From assembly GCF_030247185.1 (NCBI RefSeq), contig NC_080571.1, positions 344,751,879 to 344,815,878 of the forward strand: a stretch of DNA of 64,000 bases. The letters run 5' to 3'. This DNA is from Malaya genurostris (Eukaryota; Arthropoda; Insecta; Diptera; Culicidae). Both the position numbers and the translations under genes were made by a program. The notes beneath the pieces were generated by a model, which worked only from the letters and a program-made list of their open reading frames with translations, did not search any database and was not told the origin of the DNA. Numbering within the stretch: the stretch's first letter is position 1; each line of letters opens with the position of its first letter. This document shows positions 33,166 to 45,250 of the stretch, piece after piece.

Positions 33166-33620
33166 TCGGAACCTAAATTCTGGTTCATCTAAATTTTTAG
33201 CCTAATTTCTGGTATAAAATCTAATTTCAGGCTTCAGTTTCAGAATTTAGTTCAAGATTACAAGTTCTGAATTGAGAACTATGGCTCTGGAACTAGATCA
33301 TTATATGGATTGAACAAGATTTTAGATCTAAATTCCGAACCTGACTGACCTCTGAACCAGAATTTAATTCTTGATATCAGTTTCAGAATTTAATTTCGAA
33401 ATTCGATCTCAGACTTAATTTCCACAATTCAGATGATGGATGGATGCAGGAGTTAGTTTGGAACTGAATTCAGTGCCTTCATTAAGGTTCGGAATTCAAG
33501 TTCAGAATTAAGTTCTAGAATTATGTACTGGGACAGAATCCGGATTTCGAATTTAGTTCTTGAATACAGTTTCAGAATTCAAAAATTAAATAAAATTCAA
33601 AAATTAAATAAAACCTTAAA
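33166..33620. repeat. Degenerate short tandem repeat rich in CAGAATTTAATTC
   Basis: Dense imperfect repeats of a TTCAGAATT(T/C)A motif spaced roughly 20-35 bp apart. It ends in a run of AATTAAATAAAA units near 33580-33630. Composition is repetitive and non-coding. Confidence 0.55.
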
Positions 33621-33724
33621 AATAAATAAAAGTCTCAACAGTAAACATTGGATACATTCCACAAATCGGTTATTTTTAGAACTAATAAAATATTCCCGAA
33701 GATTATGCGATGTTCACCTCTATT

Positions 33725-33800
33725 GAGTATCTATATTTAGTATTATTCGTATTCACGGTCTCAAGTTATGTCTGTGACATTACCCACCCGCTGTTTTTTT
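33725..33800 (-). repeat. Block shared with the hammerhead-associated repeat
   Basis: Inverted match to 47685-47755: GCGGGTGGGTAATGTCA, then GACATAACT and a GTGGATACGA-like segment. No hammerhead core was found next to it. Confidence 0.5.
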
Positions 33801-36570
33801 TTCTAATGTTCCTGTTAGTCAATAAACGTCAGGTACATCCGTCATGTCGTTCCATTCTTTAAAAGCGACATGTTTACATCAATACATCAAATGAAATTTG
33901 CAAAAACAAAAAATTATCTTGCTACACTATACACTTTGTAAGCATTGTGAACCAAACAAACAATACCCAAGACCCGGTGCGTAGATCCATTGCTTTTCAA
34001 CCACCGAAAAGTTTCACTCATTTCAAGATCAATACCAACGCCGTCTCGGATGTCCATTTAATTTCCACGCCGACTTCGATACAACAGCTAAAGTCGGCCG
34101 GTCGGTCGTGATGAATCCAAAGTCGGCTCCAAAAACACGCAAGACTCCGCCGAACTGGGTTAACACACTAAGCGACGACCGAATCGAGTGAGAGTCTCAC
34201 ATTCACTATTCATTTTATATTTTTCTACTTCATACCGGCATACCCCGGAATACCTCTCTCAAAAGCAACCGGCTTATCCTCGTGGATATTTTGTGTTGTT
34301 TTTACTTTCGCACAAAGCCAGCCAGCAAATGAAAGAGCAAGCCGGGAATTTCACCGAACACCGATTTTATATGGGTGTTTTGGGTGAAACTAAAGCGTGG
34401 TTACTTAGAATTTCGAATTTCTCCAGTTGCACAGTGCGGCGGTGCAAAAGGCATACATAATTTCGACTGGCCGGCACGACAGCAAACGCCCATACGGCGG
34501 TGTGTGTGTAGAGTGTGGTTTCAAGCTTGTACACGTGTCCGTCGTTCAGGTGAGAACCACGCTTGCTTTGTTAAACCTATGTTTATTCTATATACCGGTG
34601 GAGTGAATTGTTGAACGTTAGTCCCCTGGAAAGGCGCAGTAGTTTTACATGTTTGACATGCCAATCCAACCAGATCGTAAATGAATAAGCGTCAAATTGT
34701 GGTCGTTGATGGTTTTGTGACCATTTTCGGCATCGAAGGTAAAAGGGCTTACTTGGAATACTAAGCACTGCACATGTTAGATATTCGGTACGGTATTGCG
34801 GTGATCGGCTTGTCGTTTTTCTGAACCGAACCGGGAATCATTCGTGCAGAAAAAATCGTACGATTTAAGAGCTGAGGACAGTGCTATTTTCCCTTTTCAA
34901 ATTAAATTTTATTGGAAACGGTGCAGAATGTAGAAAAATCTACCTGACAATGTCTTCGAAATTTAGTTGAGAATATTCTGTGAAATTTTCAGATTGATTC
35001 ATTGAGTTTAGCGGTCGTGTTGTATTTTTTTCTGACTGAAGAACTGCAGAAAAATGGAACGCTCGGAAATGCATACCTCTACTTGTTCATCGAATATCTC
35101 GGCTTTGAAGGCTTGTATCATAAATCTACCGTGACAAAGTCTAGTTGTTTTTAGTTTAGATGCGATTAGTACATAAAAACATATATGTTACCGCGATAAA
35201 AACAAAGTCTTGTATTTTTCTGTGAAACAAAGTCAGTTTCAAGGCATCCGCCATTTTTTTTTTCGCTTTGGTTTCCTGATAGCATTCTGAAGGCTGCCAA
35301 ACACACAGACATTCAATCTTTGTGAAAGTTGAATATTTTTTCATTGTTCATTGGAATCCATGTAATGTCCAACTCATACGATAGATTAATGTGATAAAAC
35401 TTCTCATCAAAATAATAAAATGTATGCTGGCAACCCGGTACAGTTTGCTCATATGCGAGAGAGTACAAGAGAAATACGATGCGCAAAGGGAATTGAGCAA
35501 GCCACGTGGTCGATTTAAAACTCAACACGCAACCCTCTGTCTTCAGACCTTAAGTTCGGTAGTAGATGATGAAATTTAAGAATAACAAGACAAGTTTAGT
35601 TGACAGGGAAGCTGGAAATGTAGTTTGTTTAAATTGAAAATGGAAGTCCATATGAACTTTTGTTTTGTTCTCGTTTTGACAATAAAATTATAAGCATTTC
35701 AAGGGTTCTAACAAATAAAAAAATATTAATTCTTTCTTTATATTTTCTTATAGTAAAACATTTCAAGAGTATTTTGACGAATTGTCAAACCTATTAGGGC
35801 CTTTTTTTTTGCTGCAAAGAGGCAAGAACTCGGCGAACAGGCCCAAGAGTTCTGCTTCGATTGACTTGAAAATTACACAAAACATTCTATGATACCAAGA
35901 AACGAAGAAAAGATTTGATTTTCCGAAAGTGTTACTTATTTGATGCAAATCAGCCAGAAGCACCTTGGAAAAAATTTGCACCATGAAATTAGCCCGCATT
36001 TAGAGCAGAGAAACTTCTTAGTTGAATTAACAAAAGAGCTAATTTTTTCACGTAAGCGTAAAGTAAAATAAATTCACAAGAACATTCATTACTATGATTA
36101 CAAAAGAGCATTGAGTCTTCGCCACTTGCCAGAACACTCTCAGACTAAATAATGCGTATGTCTCCAGCAATGAACCATACCAATGACGAAAAATAAACGT
36201 TACTACTAACTCTGCATGCGAATTGCGAGCATGAATCAAACAACGACAAAAGCGGAATAGCGGAGCACTCAAGTCCCCAGTAGTTCATTTTCGATCGTTG
36301 AGCGATTTACAATGATTTGTAACGGTTTTATACTCATTTAGTTCTAGAGTGTAATAGACTCGAATTTATCGTAGGTCATAGACTACCAAATTTGACAAAT
36401 TTTCACTATAGCCAAGAAATAATGAGAATCGAAATTCGACTGAATTTCACTGAAGACGATATGTTGCTTTCGTCCTGATGTAGAGAATCGAGTGGTGACG
36501 ATACTGAGTAAGTATGATATTGGCATAATATTATGGTTACCATCAGGGTATAACAACCAGCTTGAGAACA
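33801..36570. other. Gene-free stretch
   Basis: Includes a moderately G+C-rich part at 34.0-34.6 kb. Open frames are short and unrecognised, and no element ends were found. Confidence 0.3.
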
Positions 36571-36573
36571 GTA

Positions 36574-37658
36574 AAGACTGTCCCAGAAAGTATGGACGCA
36601 ACCAAAAACCGCTGCCATTTCGCAATGGTTCAGAATCCGTCAATTTTCATGGCTGCGTCCTGTTATTTACACTCTTCTCTAACCACTTGTGCAGTTGTTT
36701 ATTCGTTTTCATTAGTTTGTTTCGAAATGCGTGGACTTTCAGCAGAACAACGTCGAAAAATTGTGTACAAATGGTGCACAGAACGCGGACTGTCACTGAG
36801 AAAGATAGCAAAAATGGAAGAAGTAAGTGAAAAAGCCATGCGAAATGCAATCAGGAAGTTCGGTGAGGATAACACCTTTGAGGATAAACCGGGTCGAAAA
36901 AAGGTCCTACTAACCCTCAGTTGGATAAACGTATACTGAAGGCGTTCGAACAAAAGAAGGAGGAAATTTGAACTGCATAATCATGGACGACGAAACCTAC
37001 GTGAAACTCGATTACAAATCCTTGCCGGGACCACAATATTTTACGGTGCGAGAAGGGCAAGTGTTAAACCAGTCCGAGACATCGATTGAAGTCGAAAAAT
37101 TTGGTAAGAAAACTATGGACTGGCAAGCAATTTGTAGCTGCGGTAAGATTTCGAAACCCTTCATCACCACTGCTTCAATGAACAGCGAAATATACATCAA
37201 GGAATGTTTACAAAAACGACTTCTACCCATGATTCGAAGCCACAAGGATCCTGCTGTCTTCTGGCCATATCTTGATTCTTGCCACTACTCGAAATCAACG
37301 GTAGAATGGTATACTACCAAAAATGTCACTGACATGAGTCCACCAAATTGCCCACAACTTCGACCAATTGAGGAATTTTGGGCTTTAACGAAGGAAACAT
37401 GTCTCGGCAGCCGAAACCATTCAACAGTTCGAAAAAGATTGGAAAAAAAAGTCAAAACTTGTCGCCAAGAATTTAATGAGGAACGTTCGCAAGAAGGTGC
37501 GCCAGCTGGTCTACAATGGCTAAGTAGCAAATGTTGAGAATAATATTCTGTTGTTGTAGTCTAATATTATCAGTATATCGAATAAAGTTTGAATATCTAA
37601 TACTTGTGAATTATTTACAGCGAAATCAAAATGCGTCCATACTTTCTGGGACAGTCTT
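36574..37658 (+). mobile_element. DD37E transposon copy D, internal deletion, both TIRs
   Basis: Flanked by TA at 36572-36573 and 37659-37660. The 5' end begins AAGACTGTCCCAGAAAGTAT and the 3' end is its inverse. The element carries the same internal deletion junction as copy C. Confidence 0.88.
36727..37525 (+). pseudogene. DD37E transposase, copy D
   Basis: The first part has the family HTH (GLSLRKIAKMEEVSEKAM) from the ATG at 36727. The hinge is shortened and shifted. At about 36960 the deletion removes roughly 160-175 bp relative to copies A and B (second HTH and following linker), leaving a TGA. The catalytic part resumes at 36968 with MDDETYVKLDYK, then LDSCHYSKSTVEWY, where the second-Asp motif has lost its DLAS form. 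MSPPNCPQLRPIEEFW follows with the Glu, with several codons lost before it (NVTDM). The C-terminal tail is shifted. The enzyme is inactive, but TIRs are intact. Confidence 0.85.
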
Positions 37659-37734
37659 TAGGGGTCAACTGAAAATAGTTTTTAGGTATCTGTTTGTTAG
37701 AGTTTGTGAATGAATGTAGGCGAAATGATAATTC

Positions 37735-38092
37735 TACAGTGCACGCTGGGGAACAAATGACTTGACTCTCCATAAAATATCGCAGTAGAACGCATCGTGC
37801 CTTACAACAAACTTCATGTGGTGAGTCCAGGTCAATGTGGGGTCACAATATATGGCTAAATACTTGAAAGAGTCAGCTTTTTCAATAATATTGTATCCAA
37901 TATTGCTTCCTTGTGGAACCCAATGTTTATTGAATCAAGGTTGCTGCTGTCAATTTCGATGGGTACGAATTGGTTTCTATTAGACAAGTAACTACGGAAA
38001 TTGAATTAGCAATGCTACTGATACCGTAGCAATCGAGTTTGTGCAAAATTATACCATGAACTCATGTGTCAAAAGCTTTTTTAAGGTTTGAA
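37735..38092 (-). pseudogene. CR1-like reverse transcriptase fragment, internally deleted
   Basis: Minus-strand reading starts near 38090 with LKKAFDT, a stop, then VHGIILHKLDCYGI (RT block with catalytic Asp). In another frame it gives RSYLSNRNQFVPIEIDSSNL. It then jumps to KADSFKYLAIYCDPTLTW and HHMKF near 37820, normally found after the active site. The FADD or YADD box is missing, so the fragment has an internal deletion as well as frame shifts. Confidence 0.72.
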
Positions 38093-38117
38093 AATAAGAA
38101 ACCAACTGTTTTTGCTT

Positions 38118-39094
38118 TTCTCATATAGAAAGGTTATGCAATCACTGTGGAAACCGACTTTTGAACCGAGGCCCGGAGGGCCGAGTGTCATAAACCATTC
38201 GACTCAGCTTGACGAGCTGAGCAAATGTCTGTATGTGTGTATGTATGTATGCATGTATGTGTATAAGTGACAAATAATGTCACTCAATTTTCTCAGAGAT
38301 GGCTGAACCGATTTTCACAAACTTATATTCAAATGAAGGGTCTTACGGGCCTATAGATCGCTATTGAATTTTATCCGGATCCGACTTCCGGTTCCGAAGT
38401 TACAGAGTGATATGCACCAAAACAATTGAAAAAATGGGTTGACCGATTTTCACAAACTTAGATTCAAATGAAAGGCCGCATGGTGCCATAAATTGCTATT
38501 GGATTTTATCCTTTTCCGACTTCCGGTTCCGGAATTACAAGGCAATATGTGCAAATCTATGAGAAAATACGCACTCGATTTTCTCGGAAATTTCTCAACC
38601 AATTTTTACAAACTAAGATGCGAATAAAAGGTCTTGAAATTCTTTAAAAAGTAACATGAAAAGATGATCCAGATCCGACTTACGGTTCCGGTATTACAGG
38701 GCAATTAGCGAAAATTTTCAATTTCATGAGTATTCACAAGCGATGGCGAAACGAGGTGCACATTTTTATAAAACTCACAGTTAAATTCATCTAGTTGGGA
38801 GATCATGTAAGTTAGTGAATATATAATACTACTTTGGAACTACTAGTCCCCGGTTTCCGCTTCCGGAAGCACCGATTATAGTGAAGAAAAGCTCCAAAAC
38901 CGGAACTCACTTCGATTTCTCAGCAACGGTTAAACCAATTTTCGCAAATCATGATTCAAATTGAAGCTCTCATTGTCTTTTATTCTAGATTGAAAAAAAA
39001 AAATCTTCACAGAATCTGCTAGTGATATTTTTGAAAATATAAGTAATAAGAGAAAGGCATCATTCCACCACTTGGTGGATTAAAAAAGGTTTTT
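38118..39094 (+). repeat. Dispersed repeat R, copy 1 (most complete)
   Basis: Starts TTTCTCATATAGAAAGGTTA and ends with GAGAAAGGCATCATTCCACC followed by ACTTGGTGGATT. The interior consists of tandem diverged units of about 130-150 bp, each with CCGATTTTCACAAA, AAATGAAAGG, GACTTCCGGTTCCGG and TTACAGGG(T/C). A TGTATG microsatellite lies at 38226-38266. No ORF and no clear TIRs. Confidence 0.7.
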
Positions 39095-39229
39095 TTTTTC
39101 ATTTCGTCAACTAACTCAATTATAGCAGTATGTGTGCTAGAACCTTGTCCAAAGCCATATTTGAAATTCTAAAGGATATTTTGTTTGCTTAGAATTCAAT
39201 AAGTCTAATGACTAGAAGTGAAATGAGCA

Positions 39230-39316
39230 AGAAATTGTTAAAATAAGTGCACTAACTTTTCTCGGAGATGGCTAAACTGATTTTCACAAATTTGAATGCA
39301 AATGAAAGGTACTGTG
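39230..39316 (+). repeat. Repeat R fragment, left of MITE
   Basis: TTTCTCGGAGATGGCTAAAC and GATTTTCACAAATTTGAATG match the R unit. The repeat continues at 40007-40285 beyond the inserted MITE. Confidence 0.55.
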
Positions 39317-40006
39317 CAGTGGCGTCTCGTGACAAAATTGACTAGATTTGCATTGCTTATGTGGTATGATATCAGATGTAACAGCTCTGTGATGTAAGTT
39401 AAAACTAAATATTTTGGAATGGAGATTCGCTTGTGTTTTTCAATACAATGGAATAATGATATACAAGAAGAATTCAGTCCTCTGCAGGTCGAGAAAGTCT
39501 GTCAATAACTTCATTAATAAAACCGTGTTCGGTGTTGAAACTGAGAAAGCAATTTGTTTTCAACTGCCATAAGCATAAGCCACTGAAGCCTCTCCTAGAG
39601 TTGTGCTTACTAAGTTCTCACAGAGCTCAACGTGGCAGAGAGAGAGCAACAAATCTCAGAGCAAAGCTGAGCAATACCTTCTCCTGCTGAATCTGTTCAG
39701 TAACTCATGGGCACGGAAAAGACACTAGCACAGCGAAAAGAGATACTTAAAATTTTCAGTTAGATGTATATGAGATGTGTGTAAATACACGCAATTTCAG
39801 TGCACATTTGGCTACGACCATACGATGTGAAAAGATCGTTTGGCTGTCATTGACCATGCGCATGCAGTTTAGGGTGAATTTCTACTCATTGTGCTGTGGA
39901 AAAAATCGTTCATTTTTATGTTTACCATCCGAAAAATTAAAAATAATTGAATGCGGCTGGGGATGCAGTTAGTTCCTTCAAATTGAACGGTTGTGCAGTG
40001 CCACTG
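39317..40006. mobile_element. Candidate hAT-like MITE inside repeat R
   Basis: Starts CAGTGGCGTCTCG and ends, inverted, CAGTGGCACTGCAC. Flanking 8-mers GTACTGTG and GTCTTGTG differ at two positions and may be an aged target duplication. The R repeat reads continuously if the 690 bp are removed. No transposase. Confidence 0.5.
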
Positions 40007-40285
40007 GTCTTGTGATCTCATATAAAATTCCTGCATTTTGTTTGGAACTGACTTCCGGTTCCGGAGATATGGGGTAAAGTTGCAAAAAAATTGATAACAT
40101 GCGTACTAATTTTTCTCAGAGATGGCATGGCCGATTATTACAAACTTAGATTGAATTAAATGGTCCTAAAGTCCTTTACAAGACTTCTGAATTTTATCTG
40201 GATCCGACTTCCGGTTCCGGCATTATATGGTAAAGTGTGTTAAAAATTTTATACCATCACTTAAAGGGACCGAACAAAAAACTTA
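40007..40285 (+). repeat. Repeat R fragment, right of MITE
   Basis: Contains GACTTCCGGTTCCGGAGATA, a further GACTTCCGGTTCCGGCATTA and CACTTAAAGGGACCGAACAA; the last is shared with copy 2 near 45920. It is ended by the next mariner. Confidence 0.55.
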
Positions 40286-40291
40286 AACATA

Positions 40292-41155
40292 ACACATGGA
40301 TCAATAAGTCCCCAGAGTACTAACCTTTGCTTGAAACGGGCCAAAGTTTTAAGTCGATCCGACCAGAAACAGCTGAGTTATCGAGGTTGGAGTAAAGTCG
40401 TTTAGCAGTTTGTTTAAAAAATGGAAAAAACCGAGTTTCGTGTTTTGATAAAACATTGTTTTTCAATAGGTAAAAACACCGTGCAGGCGAAACAATGGAT
40501 TGAAAAATGTTATCCGGACTCTTGTCCATCAAAAGCAACGATTTGTCGATGGTTCGCTGAGTTTAAACGTGGTCGTACCGGCACAAATGACGCGGAACGC
40601 TCGGGTAGACCTGTGGAAGCCGTTACACCGGAAAATGTGAGTGAAGTGACAAAAATTATAATGAAAGATCGTAAAGTGAAGCTCCGTGAGATTGCTGAGA
40701 TGACACAGATATCATATGGAAGTGTATTTACTATCCTTCATGAAAAATTGAGCATGAAAAAGGTTTTTTCCAAGTGGGTGCTGCAATGCAAGTGCGATTG
40801 CTGCAATGCACCCTGCCACAAGTCGATGAAAACAATGGCGAAATTGAACGAATTGGGCTTTGATCTGCTTCCCCACCCCCCATACTCGCCAGATTTAGCC
40901 CCCAGTGACTACTGCTGATCCAAAAAAAAAATGCTCCAGGGAAAAAGATTTGGCTCAAATGAGGAGGTCATCGCTGAAACTGAAGCTTATTTTGAAGCGA
41001 AAGATAAATTTTTTTATAAACATGGTATTGAAAAATTGGAAAAACGTTGGAACCATTGTATCACCCTAAAAGGTAATTATGTTGATGAATAAAAAAAATT
41101 TTGCAAAAAAAATGTTGTTTCCATTGTTAGTCTCGGGACTTATTTATCCATGTGT
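40292..41155 (+). mobile_element. Mariner element, internally deleted
   Basis: Flanked by TA at 40290-40291 and 41156-41157. Its ends read ACACATGGATCAATAAGTCC and, inverted, ACACATGGATAAATAAGTCC. It is inserted in repeat R. Confidence 0.85.
40421..41092 (+). pseudogene. Mariner transposase, internally deleted
   Basis: Residues 1-118 form the N-terminal bipartite HTH of mariner (ICRWFAEFKRG, ERSGRPVEAVTPENV, GSVFTILHEKL). At about residue 120-130 the reading jumps from KWVLQ to NAPCHKSMKTM, removing the first and second catalytic Asp. LPHPPYSPDLAPSDY then keeps the third Asp (Asp163). A stop at 40916 interrupts the sequence. Another frame continues LQGKRFGSNEEVIAETEAYF and ends GNYVDE at 41092, the usual mariner C-terminus. 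It can bind but not cut DNA, if expressed at all. Confidence 0.85.
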
Positions 41156-41157
41156 TA

Positions 41158-44100
41158 TTTCATTCAGAAATGATTATGTTGTGTCACGGTAAAATGTTAG
41201 CAATCTCGAGGAATGCACTCGGGCAATCTCGAATCTGTAGAAAAACAGATCAGATGATCTGCGAATGACCTAACTTTTTCTGCAGATCCGTTTGGTTGTG
41301 CAAATAAACTGTGATTGCGTAAGTTTTGTAACATGCAGTCATGGCAGACGAGGACGGTAACGAGCGTAACAAACGCTTCGACGCGCGTAACAAAACTATT
41401 TCCCCTCTCCACTTGATCACGGAGATCACGGAGTGCTTGAACCTGCATGGGCCACTGTGTAAACGGCCGTAAGACGCCAAAGGCATGCAAAATAATGAAT
41501 AAGAAGAAGAAGAAAAACAAACACTATTAATCTGTGCGAGGTATCTCATTAGCACGCTTCATTAATATGTTTAATGAAAAGCGAAAAAAGCCCCTCAGAG
41601 TAGAGTGATCACCGTATCTCGTGATCTCTAAGGCAAGACAAAAAAAACCTACACACACACTCACACAGACAGCCACACAACCGGCAACTGAAGAGGAAAT
41701 TTTCACTTTTCCTCGTGGTTTTCATTCTTCAAAGAGAAGTGCAGCCGCGATTGCATCTAGCCCCGACAATGCAGCACAAGTAACTGACTTACTGACTCAC
41801 TGATACGGTAAAAAGCTCTACGGATAGACAAACGGTACCGCTGCTATGAACGGGGTAAAATTTTCCTTTCCGTTCGTTGTTTTTTTTTCGCAACTTTTTT
41901 TTGTTTTACTTTTATTGAGATGAAAACAACTTCTAAAGCCACAGCCTACTACGCATTGATGCATGTTACGATTGCTGTTTGTTCCCAATTGTATGCAAAT
42001 TTACTAATAACCACTTTATCAAATCGAAGAGGAAATCTTCTGCAAACCGAACAATGAACAAGAATACGGCGGGGCCATCATGATGTCGATGTCGGTGGTG
42101 GGAAGTTTTTCCAATTTTATATTTGCACTGCGAGTGCGAAGAAACAAACAAAAAAAAACACAGAACTGTACTTCTTATGTTCCGAGGTGCATCTGCATTA
42201 CCCCTGGACAAACAACACAATGGAGTTGGGCCCCACTGAGCAGCAGCAGCAGCAGCAAGAGTCAATGCATTATTTTTGTTTCCTTTTCGTGAAGGCTGAT
42301 TTGATCGTAATGGAACGGTGAAACCAACCCACGAAAAGGTCGACTCCGATTCCGGTGGTTAACCGTTACGTAAAAGGACAATCATCTCGCTTTATTGGTC
42401 GGTTGATTATTGATTGAGGCCATATGAGTAGCGGAATGAAAACAGTTGCCGATGAGAGAAAACTGTTCAATCATTGCACAATTGCACAGGAAAGGGGGCG
42501 TATTTTGAATGCTCAAAAATAAAAAGGCTGCTTTGGTGAAACGTTTTTCAAACGAGGCCATACTACAATCTCACCTGAACTAAGTCGACTAAGCCGCGAC
42601 AGACACAAATCTCTCACCTTCACCGCAAAAAACAGCAAAAACAAACACTTTCGCTTGCGGAAATGAGACCTCGAACCGCACGGTCCCAAAAATGAACGAA
42701 ACAAACGCGCTCACGTCAGTCGCGTGCGCCATTGAACTTGATTTTGCCAGTGTCCAAAATATGCCAACAACAGAGGAAACATAGCAGGCCAAGCGTGTTT
42801 GCTCTGGTCGCTACAACAAGTTCGTCGGCTCAAAATACCACCAATCTCTCGACGACTCTGGTCTGGACACACGCACACAACGTCGCGCCAGTTAAAGATC
42901 TTCGAAAAACCTGTCCCGGTTTTGTTGAACTTCTTTCTCCACGCGGTGATGCTGTTTGGCCATTTAGTGACGTTTCCAACTTTAGAAAGTTGTACTGTCC
43001 TCCTCGCTTGTAAACTTCAGCTGCAGGGAGCTGTTGTTGTTGATTGCAAAAAATAAAAATAAAAATGTTCTACTCATTCCACGGCCGTTGAATAGGTGCT
43101 GATGATTGGTAGCTGGTTATCGGTTCTTCGTCATCATAAACATTCATTTGCTCCAGCGTGCGATCGATCTCCACACAAAAACAAAACCAGAAAACCACAC
43201 ATTTCCCGGCTCCATTCGTGTCTTCTTTTGGTGTCTACTGCAAAGTACCGCTATATTCCGGGCATAACCACGCTCCTTTCTCCGTTGGATGAGTCCAGGA
43301 AGATCGAAAAAAAAACAGGCCATTGATTGCAGCTGCCCAATATGGACAGGTTCTTGGTGTTTGATGCGGTTTTTTTTTGCGACGATCGAAAGGAAGTTGT
43401 TCTGTTTCATGTCCATGTGAGAGTTGGCCTCAATATCGTCGGCTAATTCTTGGTCATTCCCGTGGCAAACAGGCACTAATAAGCTTGACCTCAAGAATGC
43501 TTTCGCTTACTCTTTCCGATAGATCCCTTCTGCCGCAGCAGCAGCAGCAGCTCGTATTTACATAATTTTTCCTACTTTGCGAAACCCTGCAAATGTCATC
43601 GTGCAGTGCCACAAGGAAAGCCAATTGAGATTATTCGGATTAGGCAAGGCTTTGACGGTTAGCTCTCGTTAGCCTTATTCCGTATCGATCTGGGTTGATA
43701 GGCTGGCTGGACTAGATGATCGAACTAGTCTCCAAGAGAAGTATTTATCAGATAAATGTAGTTTGAAAAACATCCTAAGAAAGAAACAATGTTAACTATG
43801 TTTCCAAATCCAATGCACAGTGGGGGGAAAAAGGTTAAAAAATGCGACTTCACTCTATAGTCCATAAATCCAAGAACATATTTTGAAAGTTGGTAACGTT
43901 TCTAAAATCGCGGCTGAGTGATTTTCATACAAAAAAAATCATCAATCAGAAAACTCACTGCAAAAAAGTTCACTGCTGATTTTTTCTGCAAAACGCGATT
44001 TTCACTGAAGCTGATCTCACATGACAAAAAATCAATGGTCAAAAGATCATTAGCAAACATTGTCCTTAATGATATTCAAGAAAAAAAATCACACATTGAA

Positions 44101-44225
44101 CAGAACAGATGAAATGAATTTTCTTAGCCGTTATATCTCAACCCTTTGCTGCTACTTGAATTTTTTCTTTGATAAAGTCGTTTACTGAAAATTATTCATT
44201 TTATAATTGACAAAAAAAAACAAAT
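41158..44225. other. Gene-free, partly G+C-richer stretch
   Basis: Contains CAG trinucleotide runs at 42240-42256 and 43534-43552, AC/CA runs and many short open frames without recognisable domains. The balance of bases and lack of repeats suggest unique DNA, possibly intronic or upstream of a host gene. No splice-bounded exon can be defended. Confidence 0.35.
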
Positions 44226-44231
44226 TTTTCA

Positions 44232-44330
44232 TTTTGACAAAACTGCTTTGACTTTTCAATTGAACTGCTAGGCGGAAATGGCAGTTCAATTTGAACTGCT
44301 TTAAGCACTGACGAACAGAAGGCGAAACAC
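44232..44330 (+). ncRNA. Degenerate hammerhead ribozyme relative
   Basis: Shows the arm pair around GAACTGCTAGGC and GGCAGTTCAA, then CTGACGA at 44308-44314 (allowed at the variable core position), a broken stem II (ACAGAAGGC) and GAAAC at 44324-44328. The expected GTC cleavage triplet is missing upstream, so cleavage is unlikely. Confidence 0.45.
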
Positions 44331-44514
44331 AAAGAAAGTTGAGTTACTTCTAGTTATAAAGAGGTTTACGGACTCAAATTGCATCAGTTTCAAATGACTG
44401 TAATTTTTTACCGATTGGAAGTTCGGATTTCCAATTAAAATTTCGGGTGGAACCAGTTCAATGTGTAATTTTTACATTGTGTAAGTGACAGTAGACGTTT
44501 TGCAATCATTGCTA

Positions 44515-44800
44515 AGATGGAGTCGGAAGAACAGCAGCGGCGTAACATAATTTTGCACACGCCCCCCTCAAAATCCGGATCCGGTTAATGGGAAGGGAAA
44601 AAAAAGCGCCCAAAGTAGATTTTCGGATAGTGAAAAGGATCGCAAGCGGGTAGTTCAAACTTTCAAGAGAAATCCAAATAGTTATGTAGGCGATAAAACA
44701 GAAAATCGGATTTTAAGTTAAACTTTCGTGTAAGACGCGAAAAAACTTGCAAAAAAAGAGAAGTTGGCATCACTGGGAGTACGATGCGGTGTCTGGGTGC
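44515..44800 (+). pseudogene. DD37E-like transposase N-terminal fragment
   Basis: Begins with an ATG at 44518 (MESEEQQRRNIILHTPPSK), then a frame change and KDRKRVVQTFKRNPNSYVGD, followed by DAKKLAKKEKLASL. This spacing matches the second helix-turn-helix and the AKK linker of DD37E-type transposases. No catalytic region or TIR is recognised. Confidence 0.5.
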
Positions 44801-45250
44801 TGCTCTCAAAAAAGTCTAATTTCAATGCGTTGTTTGACACGTATTGTTAATAATTTGGTCAAAACAGTTATTTTGAGTGATAGTGCAGGTATGGCAAGTG
44901 TGTGTGTTTAGTAGTGAGAGTGCTATTTATTGAATAATGTTGATTCGCAAAACTAAAAATGCTCAAACGGCGGAGACTGCGAATTTACCGCCCCAAAATT
45001 CGACGATATTAACCGATCGAAGCGCCGTCTGCATATCACTGTCGGTGTTATCAGATTTCTATGGAATGTGTGCAAAATCACAAGTCAATCGTGTTATTCA
45101 AGCTGAAAATCTAAAATTGGTCTGCAGCGAACCCATTCGCGAGTGTTTATTTTATTTTATTTTTTTGGTAGTCGTGTTTCGTCTCGCGTTGTTATGCAAA
45201 TGCAAATAGGGGAAAAGGATATTGGTGAGATCGCTCCTTAGAGATATTTA
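44801..45250. other. Unassigned, one 90-codon open frame
   Basis: An open frame at 44937-45209 (+) starts MLIRKTKNAQTAETANL and ends in a hydrophobic stretch (FYFIFLVVVFRLALL). I recognise no family; it may be chance, or leftover TE sequence following the DD37E fragment. Confidence 0.25.

Noticed and set aside
33523..33726. Open frame with IQKLNKIQKLNK repeats
   Set aside because: Falls in the degenerate AATTAAATAAAA tandem repeat; composition artefact.
38226..38266. TGTATG microsatellite as a separate feature
   Set aside because: A short simple repeat inside repeat R that also occurs as TGTGTG in other R copies; noted under R.
44755..44790. GTTGGCATCACTGG as the end of another hAT-like MITE
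   Set aside because: It lies within the DD37E-like transposase reading (AKKEKLASLG) and no partner end was found.
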